Of a stretch of 6,217 nucleotides of DNA, positions 1-6,164 are shown in pieces; the first letter of the stretch is position 1; every line of letters begins with the position of its first letter. Made by a program: the position numbers and the translations under genes. This DNA is from Alphaproteobacteria bacterium (lineage in GTDB: Bacteria > Pseudomonadota > Alphaproteobacteria > UBA1280 > UBA12223), in NCBI GenBank assembly GCA_003450915.1, contig DMEM01000142.1, forward strand, positions 1 to 6,217, written 5' to 3'. The notes under the pieces were generated by a model. That model saw nothing but the letters and a program-made list of their open reading frames with translations, was not told the origin of the DNA and made no database searches.

Positions 1-954
1 ATTACTATCTTGAATTAAAGTAGACTCTTTAAATTCTACTACATTTTGTTCATTTACAACTCTAACTCCAACTTTACCATCGTCTGTAATTACCATAGCA
101 CTATGAGGAACTTTATAAACATCAACTTTAGAGCTTGGAATAAAGATTTTTACTGTTAGGCCTTCTCTTACTTTAAAAGCATCTGTTTTTCTTTTTATAC
201 TAACTTCCATTTTGTAAGTTTTTGTATTTTCATCTGCTTTTTGAGCAATAAAGCTTACAACGCCATCTACTTTATGACCATCATTAAATATACCATAAGC
301 TTTTTGATCTAATTTAACTTTTGCAATTTGGTTTTGAGATAGGTAACCAACTAAGTACATTTCATCTTGAGAAATAATTTTATAAAGAACTGTATCTTCT
401 TTAACATAATCACCTAAAGACACATTTTTTTCTTCAACAAAGCCTGAAATTGGAGCATTTACAAAACTATTTTCATAATCTCTTTTAGCATTTGTTAAGT
501 TTGATAATGATCTTGTATATTCAGCTTGTCTATCTGCTAAGTCTGTTTTAGCTTTATAAGCTTGTTTTGCTAAGTTGTTTGCAATATCAAGTTTTAATTT
601 AGCTGATTTTAGCTCTTCAGTTGCAGAGTCTAGGTTATCTTTTCTATAATCATTTTCTAAAGTTAACAGTAAATCACCTGCCTTAACAGAATCACCTTGA
701 GCAAAGTTAACTTTATGCACCTTACCTGAAACTTCAGCTACTAAGTCTACCTCATCGGCAACTTCAGTTCTACCTACCACATTAATTTCTGGAGTATACT
801 GTTCTGGGCTAACTTGCTTAGCTAGTACTTCTACTGTTTTTAATGTTGATCTCTTTTTTAAGGTTTCTTTTTCATTAAAAACTCCTGTTAACATCCACGC
901 TACAACAACAATAACAACAATACCAGCAATTTTAACATTTTTATTTATTTGCAT
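1..954 (-). CDS. RND efflux periplasmic adaptor (HlyD/AcrA-type), 3' end missing
   Basis: This is the first 318 codons of a membrane-fusion protein, which links an inner-membrane RND pump to an outer-membrane channel. The frame stays open to base 1, and the family is usually about 350-400 residues, so only the C-terminal part is missing. Residues 8-24 form one hydrophobic anchor (IAGIVVIVVVAWML), and I see no lipobox cysteine, so the protein is probably membrane-anchored rather than a lipoprotein. The first half of the lipoyl-like domain is at about 73-100 (VSGKVHKVNFAQGDSVKAGD). A charged, alanine-rich helical hairpin follows at about 101-163. The second lipoyl half is at about 166-193 (NAPISGFVEEKNVSLGDYV), then a beta-barrel at about 195-275 and the start of the membrane-proximal domain. 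The ATG at 954 has AGGGAAG six bases upstream, overlapping the murJ stop codon. Substrate and pump partner cannot be told from this fragment. Family call is firm; efflux role is inferred. Confidence 0.93.
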   Translation of the reverse strand, partial: MQINKNVKIAGIVVIVVVAWMLTGVFNEKETLKKRSTLKTVEVLAKQVSPEQYTPEINVVGRTEVADEVDLVAEVSGKVHKVNFAQGDSVKAGDLLLTLENDYRKDNLDSATEELKSAKLKLDIANNLAKQAYKAKTDLADRQAEYTRSLSNLTNAKRDYENSFVNAPISGFVEEKNVSLGDYVKEDTVLYKIISQDEMYLVGYLSQNQIAKVKLDQKAYGIFNDGHKVDGVVSFIAQKADENTKTYKMEVSIKRKTDAFKVREGLTVKIFIPSSKVDVYKVPHSAMVITDDGKVGVRVVNEQNVVEFKESTLIQDSN

Positions 955-968
955 TTTTAACTTCCCTA
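955..968 (-). promoter_or_regulatory. Shine-Dalgarno overlapping the murJ stop codon (translational coupling)
   Basis: On the minus strand, the murJ TAG stop (968-966) is embedded in AGGGAAG (967-961), which lies six bases before the adaptor ATG. Ribosomes terminating on murJ therefore sit on the adaptor's initiation site. With a gap of only 11 bases there is no room for a separate promoter or terminator, so the two genes should share one mRNA and be translationally coupled. Confidence 0.85.
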
Positions 969-2486
969 AACTTTTTTATATAATTTAAATAGAACAACAA
1001 ACATAAATGTTATTGCAGCTCCTATTAAACCTACAGCTATTAAATATAATAACTTGAATATTATAGCACTATCTAAACCAATATTCCATAGATCACCTAC
1101 TATTTTTATGCTTAATATTAACGCACTCTGAGTAATTGCGTAAAATACTAGTGCTTTAAAGACCTTAGAAGCCATTAAAACTCTCTCTTTTAAAACAATA
1201 ATCAACTGTACAACTATTGTAAAGTAAATAGATATTACGCCAGCCATTACCAGCCCTAAATAATCAAAATACTGCATTAAAATCAAACATAGAACAAGGT
1301 TTAGAGAAAAACTGGCTGCTGCTATAAATGTTGGTAATTTTGTATTGCCTTGTGCATAAAATATAACACTAACGATTTTTAAGTTCATAATCGCAGGTAT
1401 TGAAAGAGCCATTAAAGCCAGTGATGCTCCTGTTTTTAGAGTTGCATCTCTATCAAAAGCACCTCTTTCAAATAGGGTATTAATAATTAAGTCTGCATTG
1501 AGATACATAAACGTTGTACAAAATGCTGAAATTAGCAAAGTAATACCAAAAACCTTCATAAATGCTGAAGATAGATCATTATTTTCTTTAAGTTTTTGAG
1601 TTAATGTTGGTAATAAAACTGTTGCAATGGCTGTTCCAAATAAAGCTGTTGGTAATTGCACCATTCTATCAGAATAAAATAAGAATGAAACCGAACCTTT
1701 TTGCAAACCAGAAGCTAAAAATACACTAACTAAACTATTTAAAATAACAATTCCAGAGCCTAAAATCGTTGGTACAAACTTTCTAAATAATAGTTTTACC
1801 TCAGGGCTTAAAACTGGTTTTACAAATTTAATTATAAACGGCATTCTTTTTATAGAAATATACATAACTAAAAACTGCAAGAAGCCACCAAAGACCATAC
1901 CAATTGCAGGAATATAAGTAATATTACCTTCAAAATTTGATAAACTGTAAGCGATAAATGCGGCAATATAACCAACATTAACCATTGCTGGAGCAAAAGC
2001 CATAGCTGCAAATTTACCTAATGAGTTTAAGACTGCACCCATAAATGTCATATAACTAACAAATAGAATATATGGCATTAGAATTCTTGAGACATTAACC
2101 GCTAAGTTATAAACATCTTCACCTCTAGTATGTAAGCTTGGTGCCAATATGTCTAAGATTTGAGGCATAAAAATTTCACAAATAATTAAAATAGCAACAA
2201 TTGCCAACATAAACATTGAAAAAGTTTGCTCTAAGAATATTAGCGATTTTTCATTGATGTTTTTATCATCGCAATACTTTTTAAACAATGGCACAAAAGC
2301 TAAGTTAAAAGCACCTTCACCAAAGATTTGTCTGAATGTATTTGGAATTCTTAAACCGATAAATAAGATATCGGAGTTAATCCCTGCACCTAAAAATCTA
2401 GCAATCAATAAATCTCGAACAAACCCTAAGATTCTTGAGCTTAAGGTACCGATTGCAACAATAGCAGATGACTTTAAAAAGTTCAT
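966..2486 (-). CDS. murJ: Lipid II flippase MurJ (MviN)
   Basis: MurJ moves the peptidoglycan precursor lipid II from the cytoplasmic to the periplasmic face of the inner membrane and is normally essential. At 506 residues it has the usual length of the MATE/MOP-superfamily flippase, with many hydrophobic segments spread along the chain. The N-terminal block SSRILGFVRDLLIAR carries R18 and R24. D39 follows, then the hallmark FRQIFGEGAFNLAFVP (51-66) with R52. The SDRMVQLP block holds R274, and LFERGAF is at 338-344. Positions matching E. coli R18, R24, D39, R52 and R270 are kept; the site of E. coli E273 is Gln277. The ATG start gives the normal N-terminus; its ribosome site is weak (AGG about 12 bases upstream). 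An extended -10 promoter lies 41 bases before the start. The stop codon is shared with the Shine-Dalgarno of the efflux adaptor downstream, so they form one operon. Confidence 0.97.
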   Translation of the reverse strand: MNFLKSSAIVAIGTLSSRILGFVRDLLIARFLGAGINSDILFIGLRIPNTFRQIFGEGAFNLAFVPLFKKYCDDKNINEKSLIFLEQTFSMFMLAIVAILIICEIFMPQILDILAPSLHTRGEDVYNLAVNVSRILMPYILFVSYMTFMGAVLNSLGKFAAMAFAPAMVNVGYIAAFIAYSLSNFEGNITYIPAIGMVFGGFLQFLVMYISIKRMPFIIKFVKPVLSPEVKLLFRKFVPTILGSGIVILNSLVSVFLASGLQKGSVSFLFYSDRMVQLPTALFGTAIATVLLPTLTQKLKENNDLSSAFMKVFGITLLISAFCTTFMYLNADLIINTLFERGAFDRDATLKTGASLALMALSIPAIMNLKIVSVIFYAQGNTKLPTFIAAASFSLNLVLCLILMQYFDYLGLVMAGVISIYFTIVVQLIIVLKERVLMASKVFKALVFYAITQSALILSIKIVGDLWNIGLDSAIIFKLLYLIAVGLIGAAITFMFVVLFKLYKKV

Positions 2487-2526
2487 TTTATTTTAATACC
2501 TATTCTTTTTTATGATAATATGTCGA

Positions 2527-2555
2527 ATTATAACATATATTCAAAGTTTTAGCAC
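2527..2555 (-). promoter_or_regulatory. Candidate murJ promoter, extended -10
   Basis: Reading the minus strand toward murJ, the sequence is TGT-TATAAT: a perfect -10 (2532-2527) with the TG extension (TGT at 2535-2533). Seventeen bases upstream is only a weak -35, GTGCTA (2555-2550). Transcription would begin near 2520, leaving a leader of about 34 bases before the murJ ATG. An eight-T tract (2557-2564) lies just beyond and could act as an A/T-rich upstream element. Assignment rests on consensus matching by eye. Confidence 0.6.
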
Positions 2556-2567
2556 ATTTTTTTTAAC

Positions 2568-2596
2568 TTGTTTCTATATATTTAAGTAATTATAAT
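2568..2596 (+). promoter_or_regulatory. Candidate plus-strand promoter of the intergenic transcript
   Basis: TTGTTT (2568-2573) and a perfect TATAAT (2591-2596) are separated by exactly 17 bases, pointing right, away from murJ. Transcription would start near 2603. It stands back to back with the murJ promoter, with about 12 bases, mostly T, between the two -35 elements. The -35 matches the consensus only in its TTG. A TATAAT match is less informative in AT-rich DNA, but the exact spacing and the strong terminator downstream support a real unit. Confidence 0.55.
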
Positions 2597-2632
2597 AAAT
2601 TATACTAATCAATAACATTTTAAGGATGAGCC

Positions 2633-2833
2633 GTGCTGTCAACTCTTACAGTATTTTGCCTAATTGGTTTTATACACTGCCTTTACAGATCGAAACTATC
2701 AAGGCTAAAGATTTATACGAGTGAATGCATTACACCTCAGCTTTTTGAGGATAAGATGAAAGATTATTACTTTAATACGCTAATTTTACGTAGGATTTTC
2801 AAAACACAGCTTGGTACAAAGCCAAGCTTCTAA
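2633..2833 (+). CDS. Possible small hypothetical protein, 66 residues, GTG start
   Basis: The frame starts at GTG with AAGGA (2622-2626) six bases upstream, an ideal spacing, and ends with TAA about 20 bases before the terminator stem. The peptide would have a hydrophobic N-terminus (STLTVFCLIGFIHCLY), then a basic stretch (RSKLSRLK), which could suit a small membrane protein. The rest is mixed and charged with a basic C-terminus, and there are three cysteines. I recognise no family. Against it, about 35% of its codons end in G or C by my count, compared with about 13% in the efflux adaptor, and it uses codons such as AGG, TCG and ACG. A second overlapping frame (ATG at 2626, 32 codons, TGA at 2722) is also open but has no properly spaced ribosome site. 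The frame may be a chance opening in a structured RNA. Confidence 0.25.
   Translation: MLSTLTVFCLIGFIHCLYRSKLSRLKIYTSECITPQLFEDKMKDYYFNTLILRRIFKTQLGTKPSF
2808..2828 (+). repeat. Perfect 7-bp inverted repeat (RNA hairpin)
   Basis: AGCTTGG (2808-2814) and CCAAGCT (2822-2828) form a perfect stem with a seven-base loop, at the end of the possible peptide frame. No clean T run follows (TTCTAATTTT), so it is at best a weak terminator. It uses bases 2808-2814, which can also pair with 2631-2637, so the two structures are mutually exclusive. Confidence 0.6.
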
Positions 2834-2852
2834 TTTTAAACAACGACTTATG

Positions 2853-2886
2853 AAAAAACCGCTATAGTAGCGGTTTTTTGTTTTTT
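2853..2886. terminator. Bidirectional intrinsic terminator between mutS and the plus-strand transcript
   Basis: AAAAAACCGCTA (2853-2864) and TAGCGGTTTTTT (2868-2879) are exact reverse complements with a three-base loop, giving a 12-bp stem with a CCGCTA core. On the plus strand the stem runs into TTTTTTGTTTTTT (2874-2886). On the minus strand it gives six U residues and starts about six bases after the mutS stop codon. It can therefore end both the converging mutS mRNA and the small plus-strand transcript. Confidence 0.9.
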
Positions 2887-5506
2887 ATATTTCACCTTTT
2901 AAAGAGTATAAATAATCTAATGCTTCACGCGGTGTTAAATCATCAACATTAATATCAGCGATAACTTGTTTTAAACGCTCTGCTTTTTCATCTTTTTCAA
3001 TTATTACTTCAGGTTCACTAAAATTCGCCATTGAAAATAAGTCCATCGAATTATCTGCTGTTGAAACTTTACCATTTGCATCAATTAGTTTTGTTGATTC
3101 TAAAGTTGCTAAAATCTTTTGCGCCCTATTTGTTGCTGTTTTTGGTAAACCAGCAATTTTGGCTACATGAATACCATATGATCCTGGACTTGCTCCCTCT
3201 CCTACTTCATGTAAGAAGACAACTTCGCCATCCCACTCTTTAACTTTAACATGGTGGTTTTCAATTTTATCAAATGAGTCTTGTAGAACTGTTAACTCAT
3301 GATAGTGAGTCGCAAATAAACCTCTTGATTTATTCTTTTTAACTAAGTGTTCAACACAACCCCAAGCAATTGATAGACCATCAAATGTTGCCGTACCACG
3401 ACCAATTTCATCTAAAATAACAAAACTTCTTTCTGTTGCATTATTTAAAATATTAGCTGTTTCTACCATTTCCACCATAAATGTTGATTGACCTTTTGAT
3501 AAATCATCACTAGCTCCAACACGAGTAAAGATTCTATCAACCAAGCCAATTTTTGCACTTTCAGCAGGCACAAACAAACCAACATGTGCAAGCAATGCAA
3601 TGATAGCATTTTGACGTAAGAATGTTGACTTACCGGCCATGTTAGGACCTGTAATTAACCATAATTTTGAATCTGTTAGTTCTGCATTATTTGGAATAAA
3701 GTTTTCTACCGTTTTTTCAATAACCGGGTGACGACCTTTTTTAATATCAAAATCTAAGCCTGTTGTTAATTCTGGACGAACGTAATTTTTCTTTTCTGCT
3801 AATGTTGAAGACGAACAGAATACGTCAAGCTCAGCTAAGCCACCTGCTGCATTCATTAGTTTACCGTGAATACCCATTACAGAATCTGTAATTAATTTAA
3901 ACAACTGCAGTTCTCTTTCTAAAGATAATGAACCTGATGATGAAATTTCTCTTTCAAGATCCATAAGTTCAGAAATTGTAAATCGCATTGCATTCGTTGT
4001 TGTTTGACGGTGAATATAATGTTCTGGAATTTTATCTGCATATTGTTTAGTAACTTCAATAAAGTAGCCCCAAACTTTATTATATTTAACTTTTAAAGTG
4101 CTAATTCCTAGTTTTTCTTGCTCAGCTGCTTCTAGGTTTCTAAGCATCGTTAATCCATTTGTTGATAATGACTTGTATTTATCAAATTCTGCACAAAAAC
4201 CAGCTTTAATAAAGTTACCATCACGAGCTAATAAAGGTAAATCTTCATCTAACAATGCTTTATCAAGCAGAATTTCTAACTCTTCAAAACCTCTTAATGA
4301 ATTTGCAATTTGGGCAAAAATAGCACCATCTAGCTCATCTAGTTTTTCTGCTAATGGGTTAAATAGCTTTGCTGCATTTTTAATCACAAGTAAATCTCTT
4401 GGAGATGCTCGATCATAAGCAATTCTTGATAACGAACGCTCAAAGTCACCAAATAGCTTCAAATCTGACATTAAATCTTGCTTAACAAGAAGTTTTTTCA
4501 ATAACTCTTCAACCGCATCAAGTCTATGATTGATAATATTAAGATCTTGTAATGGAGTTGCTAAAAATTCTTGTAATTTACGGTTACCAAAAGGTGTTAG
4601 AGTATAATTAATTGCATCAAATAATGAACCTTTAATCTCGCCTCTTGTTGTACGCATAATTTCTAAATTAGCTCTAGATTGTGCATCAATATGTAAAATA
4701 GCATTGCTTTTTAACTCTGTTGGTTTTGATAGGTTATCGACATCACGCATTTGAGTTTCTGCAATATATTGTAGCAATGTACCACAAGCAATAACTTCAC
4801 CCTTATCGGCAATACCAAAGCCTTGCAATGTATCTACTTTGTAAGTTTTTTTAATTAAATCTTCACATCTTGAGTGGTTAAAATAATCGTGATATTTTTC
4901 TGTAAACTTATTATAGTCAAGTTCTGGAAAATCTGTAACTAGCTTTTCAGCTAGAGATTCTGAAAGGATAATTTCACTTGGAGCAATTCTGCAAATTTCT
5001 GTTGAAATATCATCATATGCAACTTTTGAGTAGTTAAAGCTACCTGCTGAAATATCTAACCAAGCAATCACATATTCACTCATATTTTTAATTACTGAAA
5101 GTACGTAGTTATTTTCAGTTGGTGATAGCATGCTTTCTTCTGTTAAAGTACCGGCAGTAAATAATCTTACAACATCTCTTTTTACTAAAGCTGATGCACC
5201 ACGTTCTTTTTTAGCTTGTGCTGGGCTTTCTACTTGCTCACATAATGCTACTTTAAAGCCATTTCTAACTAGTTTTGCAATATAACCTTCTGCAGCATGA
5301 AAAGGCACACCACACATTGGAACTCCGTCAACATCTTTTGAGCTTCTTCTTTGAGTAAGTGTAATACCTAAAACTGATGCTGCTGTTTTCGCATCATCTT
5401 GAAATAGCTCATAAAAATCACCCATTCTATAAAATAGTAGAAACTTTGGATATTTTGCTTTTAATTCTAAATATTGTTTCATCATTGGTGTTACTTTAAC
5501 AGCCAT
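2885..5506 (-). CDS. mutS: DNA mismatch repair ATPase MutS
   Basis: MutS binds mismatches and small loops and, with MutL, starts strand-directed repair. I place the start at the ATG at 5506 (873 residues), because AAAGG (5517-5513) lies six bases before it; an upstream in-frame TTG at 5512 would touch the ribosome site. In this numbering the mismatch-reading Phe-X-Glu motif is F31-Y-E33 in RMGDFYELF. The connector and lever/clamp domains fill about 120-560 (KVKYNKVWGYFIEVTK is typical clamp sequence). The ATPase has Walker A GPNMAGKS (620-627), signature LSKGQSTF (669-676), Walker B FVILDEIGRG with D699 and E700, and the switch histidine H734 in ATHYHEL. Near the C-terminus, SMDLF (about 820-824) resembles a beta-clamp-binding motif lacking its usual Gln, and the typical DLTPREALDYLYSLK end is present. 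All catalytic motifs are intact and the length is normal. No clear promoter is visible upstream; cotranscription with the acetyltransferase is possible. Confidence 0.99.
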   Translation of the reverse strand: MAVKVTPMMKQYLELKAKYPKFLLFYRMGDFYELFQDDAKTAASVLGITLTQRRSSKDVDGVPMCGVPFHAAEGYIAKLVRNGFKVALCEQVESPAQAKKERGASALVKRDVVRLFTAGTLTEESMLSPTENNYVLSVIKNMSEYVIAWLDISAGSFNYSKVAYDDISTEICRIAPSEIILSESLAEKLVTDFPELDYNKFTEKYHDYFNHSRCEDLIKKTYKVDTLQGFGIADKGEVIACGTLLQYIAETQMRDVDNLSKPTELKSNAILHIDAQSRANLEIMRTTRGEIKGSLFDAINYTLTPFGNRKLQEFLATPLQDLNIINHRLDAVEELLKKLLVKQDLMSDLKLFGDFERSLSRIAYDRASPRDLLVIKNAAKLFNPLAEKLDELDGAIFAQIANSLRGFEELEILLDKALLDEDLPLLARDGNFIKAGFCAEFDKYKSLSTNGLTMLRNLEAAEQEKLGISTLKVKYNKVWGYFIEVTKQYADKIPEHYIHRQTTTNAMRFTISELMDLEREISSSGSLSLERELQLFKLITDSVMGIHGKLMNAAGGLAELDVFCSSSTLAEKKNYVRPELTTGLDFDIKKGRHPVIEKTVENFIPNNAELTDSKLWLITGPNMAGKSTFLRQNAIIALLAHVGLFVPAESAKIGLVDRIFTRVGASDDLSKGQSTFMVEMVETANILNNATERSFVILDEIGRGTATFDGLSIAWGCVEHLVKKNKSRGLFATHYHELTVLQDSFDKIENHHVKVKEWDGEVVFLHEVGEGASPGSYGIHVAKIAGLPKTATNRAQKILATLESTKLIDANGKVSTADNSMDLFSMANFSEPEVIIEKDEKAERLKQVIADINVDDLTPREALDYLYSLKGEI

Positions 5507-5512
5507 AATCAA

Positions 5513-5517
5513 CCTTT
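5513..5517 (-). promoter_or_regulatory. Ribosome binding site that fixes the mutS start
   Basis: AAAGG on the minus strand lies six bases before the ATG at 5506-5504 and directly abuts the in-frame TTG at 5512-5510. The spacing supports ATG and excludes TTG as initiator, shortening the protein by two residues (it begins MAVKVTPMMKQY). Confidence 0.8.
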
Positions 5518-5566
5518 CTTACTTTTACTTTAATAACTTATTTTAATATGTCTATAAACTGAATAT

Positions 5567-5586
5567 ATGCCGAACAAGTTCAGCAT
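5567..5586 (-). other. RNA hairpin with CUUG tetraloop upstream of mutS
   Basis: The minus-strand RNA reads AUGCUGAA-CUUG-UUCGGCAU: an eight-pair stem with one U-G pair, closed by a CUUG loop, a stable tetraloop class. The plus-strand copy would have a C-A mismatch at the same place, so the structure suits the transcript of the acetyltransferase and mutS. No U run follows (AUAUAUUCAG), so it is not a standard terminator. It could be an mRNA 3'-end stabiliser, a processing site, or a weak attenuator between the two genes. The remaining spacer (5507-5612) shows no clear promoter. Confidence 0.55.
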
Positions 5587-5612
5587 TATCTTATTGTTTA
5601 ATCTAGTTTTTT

Positions 5613-6164
5613 CTAATTTTCTTCAAATATAATTGGCTCTATAATCTTACCCATTATAAGCTCATCAATATACTCATTATCAGCTACTTTAACACCATTT
5701 TTAAGAATACCTTCAATTTCAAAATCTTGAGATTTATAAAAACCTATAGCTCTTTCATTTGATTGAAAAACAGAAAGTTGCAAGCGTTCAAGACCTTCTT
5801 TTCTCGCCCAAAAGTCAGCAATTTCCATCAATTTTTTACCAATACCTATTCCTTGAAATTGTTTTAGAACTCCTAGATAAAGTTCTGCTTTATGGTTATT
5901 TCTTGCTGTTTGACCTACTTGAATATGAATATGAGCAAAAATTTCTCGAGTATTCATGTCCTTTAATACAAATAAAGAACTATGGGGTGATTTTAGAGAA
6001 TCTATAATAAAGCTTTTTACTCTATTTGTACCCAAACGCTCACATTCTTTAGCGTTTCTAAAGTAAATATCATTTTCTCCGTGCAACATTGTTTGATACA
6101 AATGAAACATATTTGCATCTTCAGGGTTTGCGTGTACAAAAACTATATTTTCTTTAGGTAACAT
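5613..6164 (-). CDS. GNAT-family N-acetyltransferase
   Basis: This 183-residue protein is a single GNAT domain, which transfers acetyl from acetyl-CoA to an amine. Motif A, the acetyl-CoA pyrophosphate-binding loop, is LGVLKQFQGIGIGKKLM (97-113), with the Q-x-x-G-x-G pattern at Q104, G107 and G109. Motif B follows at about 128-150 (LQLSVFQSNERAIGFYKSQ), with N136 and Y143 at the positions usual for cofactor contact and the general acid. The C-terminal block ADNEYIDELIMGKI is common in small-molecule or protein N-acetyltransferases of the YhhY/RimI-like kind. The substrate cannot be predicted. The ATG at 6164 has AAGGA five bases upstream, and the frame ends in TAG at 5613. The gene precedes mutS on the same strand with a 106-base gap containing a hairpin. 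The 53 bases upstream to the window edge show no convincing promoter, so it may belong to a longer operon beginning outside. Confidence 0.93.
   Translation of the reverse strand: MLPKENIVFVHANPEDANMFHLYQTMLHGENDIYFRNAKECERLGTNRVKSFIIDSLKSPHSSLFVLKDMNTREIFAHIHIQVGQTARNNHKAELYLGVLKQFQGIGIGKKLMEIADFWARKEGLERLQLSVFQSNERAIGFYKSQDFEIEGILKNGVKVADNEYIDELIMGKIIEPIIFEEN

Larger units (their letters stand above)
2603..2886 (+). ncRNA. Uncharacterised intergenic transcript, candidate structured small RNA
   Basis: A promoter at 2568-2596 and a strong terminator ending near 2886 bracket a transcript of about 280 bases, running toward the 3' end of mutS. I do not recognise it: it lacks the signature sequences of tmRNA, RNase P RNA and SRP RNA. 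By hand I can pair 2630-2639 (GCCGTGCTGT) with 2806-2815 (ACAGCTTGGT), with two G-U pairs and one U-U mismatch. Nested inside it, 2645-2653 pairs with 2787-2794 with one bulged A. Smaller hairpins are GCCTT/AAGGC (2679-2683/2701-2705) and CCTCA/TGAGG (2735-2739/2746-2750). A competing local hairpin AGCTTGG/CCAAGCT (2808-2828) excludes the outer helix. The region looks less AT-biased than the surrounding spacer. It may instead be an mRNA for a small peptide (2633-2833). Role unknown; no folding energy or homology was computed. Confidence 0.4.

Noticed and set aside
2254..2496. 80-codon plus-strand frame across the murJ 5' end
   Set aside because: It lies antisense inside murJ, has no recognisable product, and is a by-product of murJ codon bias.
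2722..2724. TGA read as Trp to extend the 32-codon ATG frame
   Set aside because: The four real genes read through fully under the standard code and use TGG for Trp; the extended frame would meet another stop soon after.
2808..2840. Hairpin plus TTCTAATTTT as an additional terminator
   Set aside because: The T run is interrupted and not adjacent to the stem; the clear terminator is at 2853-2886.
2603..2886. Intergenic transcript as tmRNA, RNase P RNA or SRP RNA
   Set aside because: None of the conserved signature sequences (tmRNA tag frame and acceptor arm, RNase P core motifs, SRP GGAAG-type loop) is visible.
3031..3243. 70-codon plus-strand frame, leucine-rich
   Set aside because: It is wholly antisense to the mutS ATPase region; the low-complexity composition reflects the complementary strand.
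4098..4418. 106-codon plus-strand frame, serine-rich
   Set aside because: It is antisense to the MutS lever and clamp region, with no family resemblance; the repetitive Ser/Leu composition is typical of a shadow frame.
5759..6007. 82-codon plus-strand frame
   Set aside because: It is antisense to the acetyltransferase, which has clear GNAT motifs on the minus strand.
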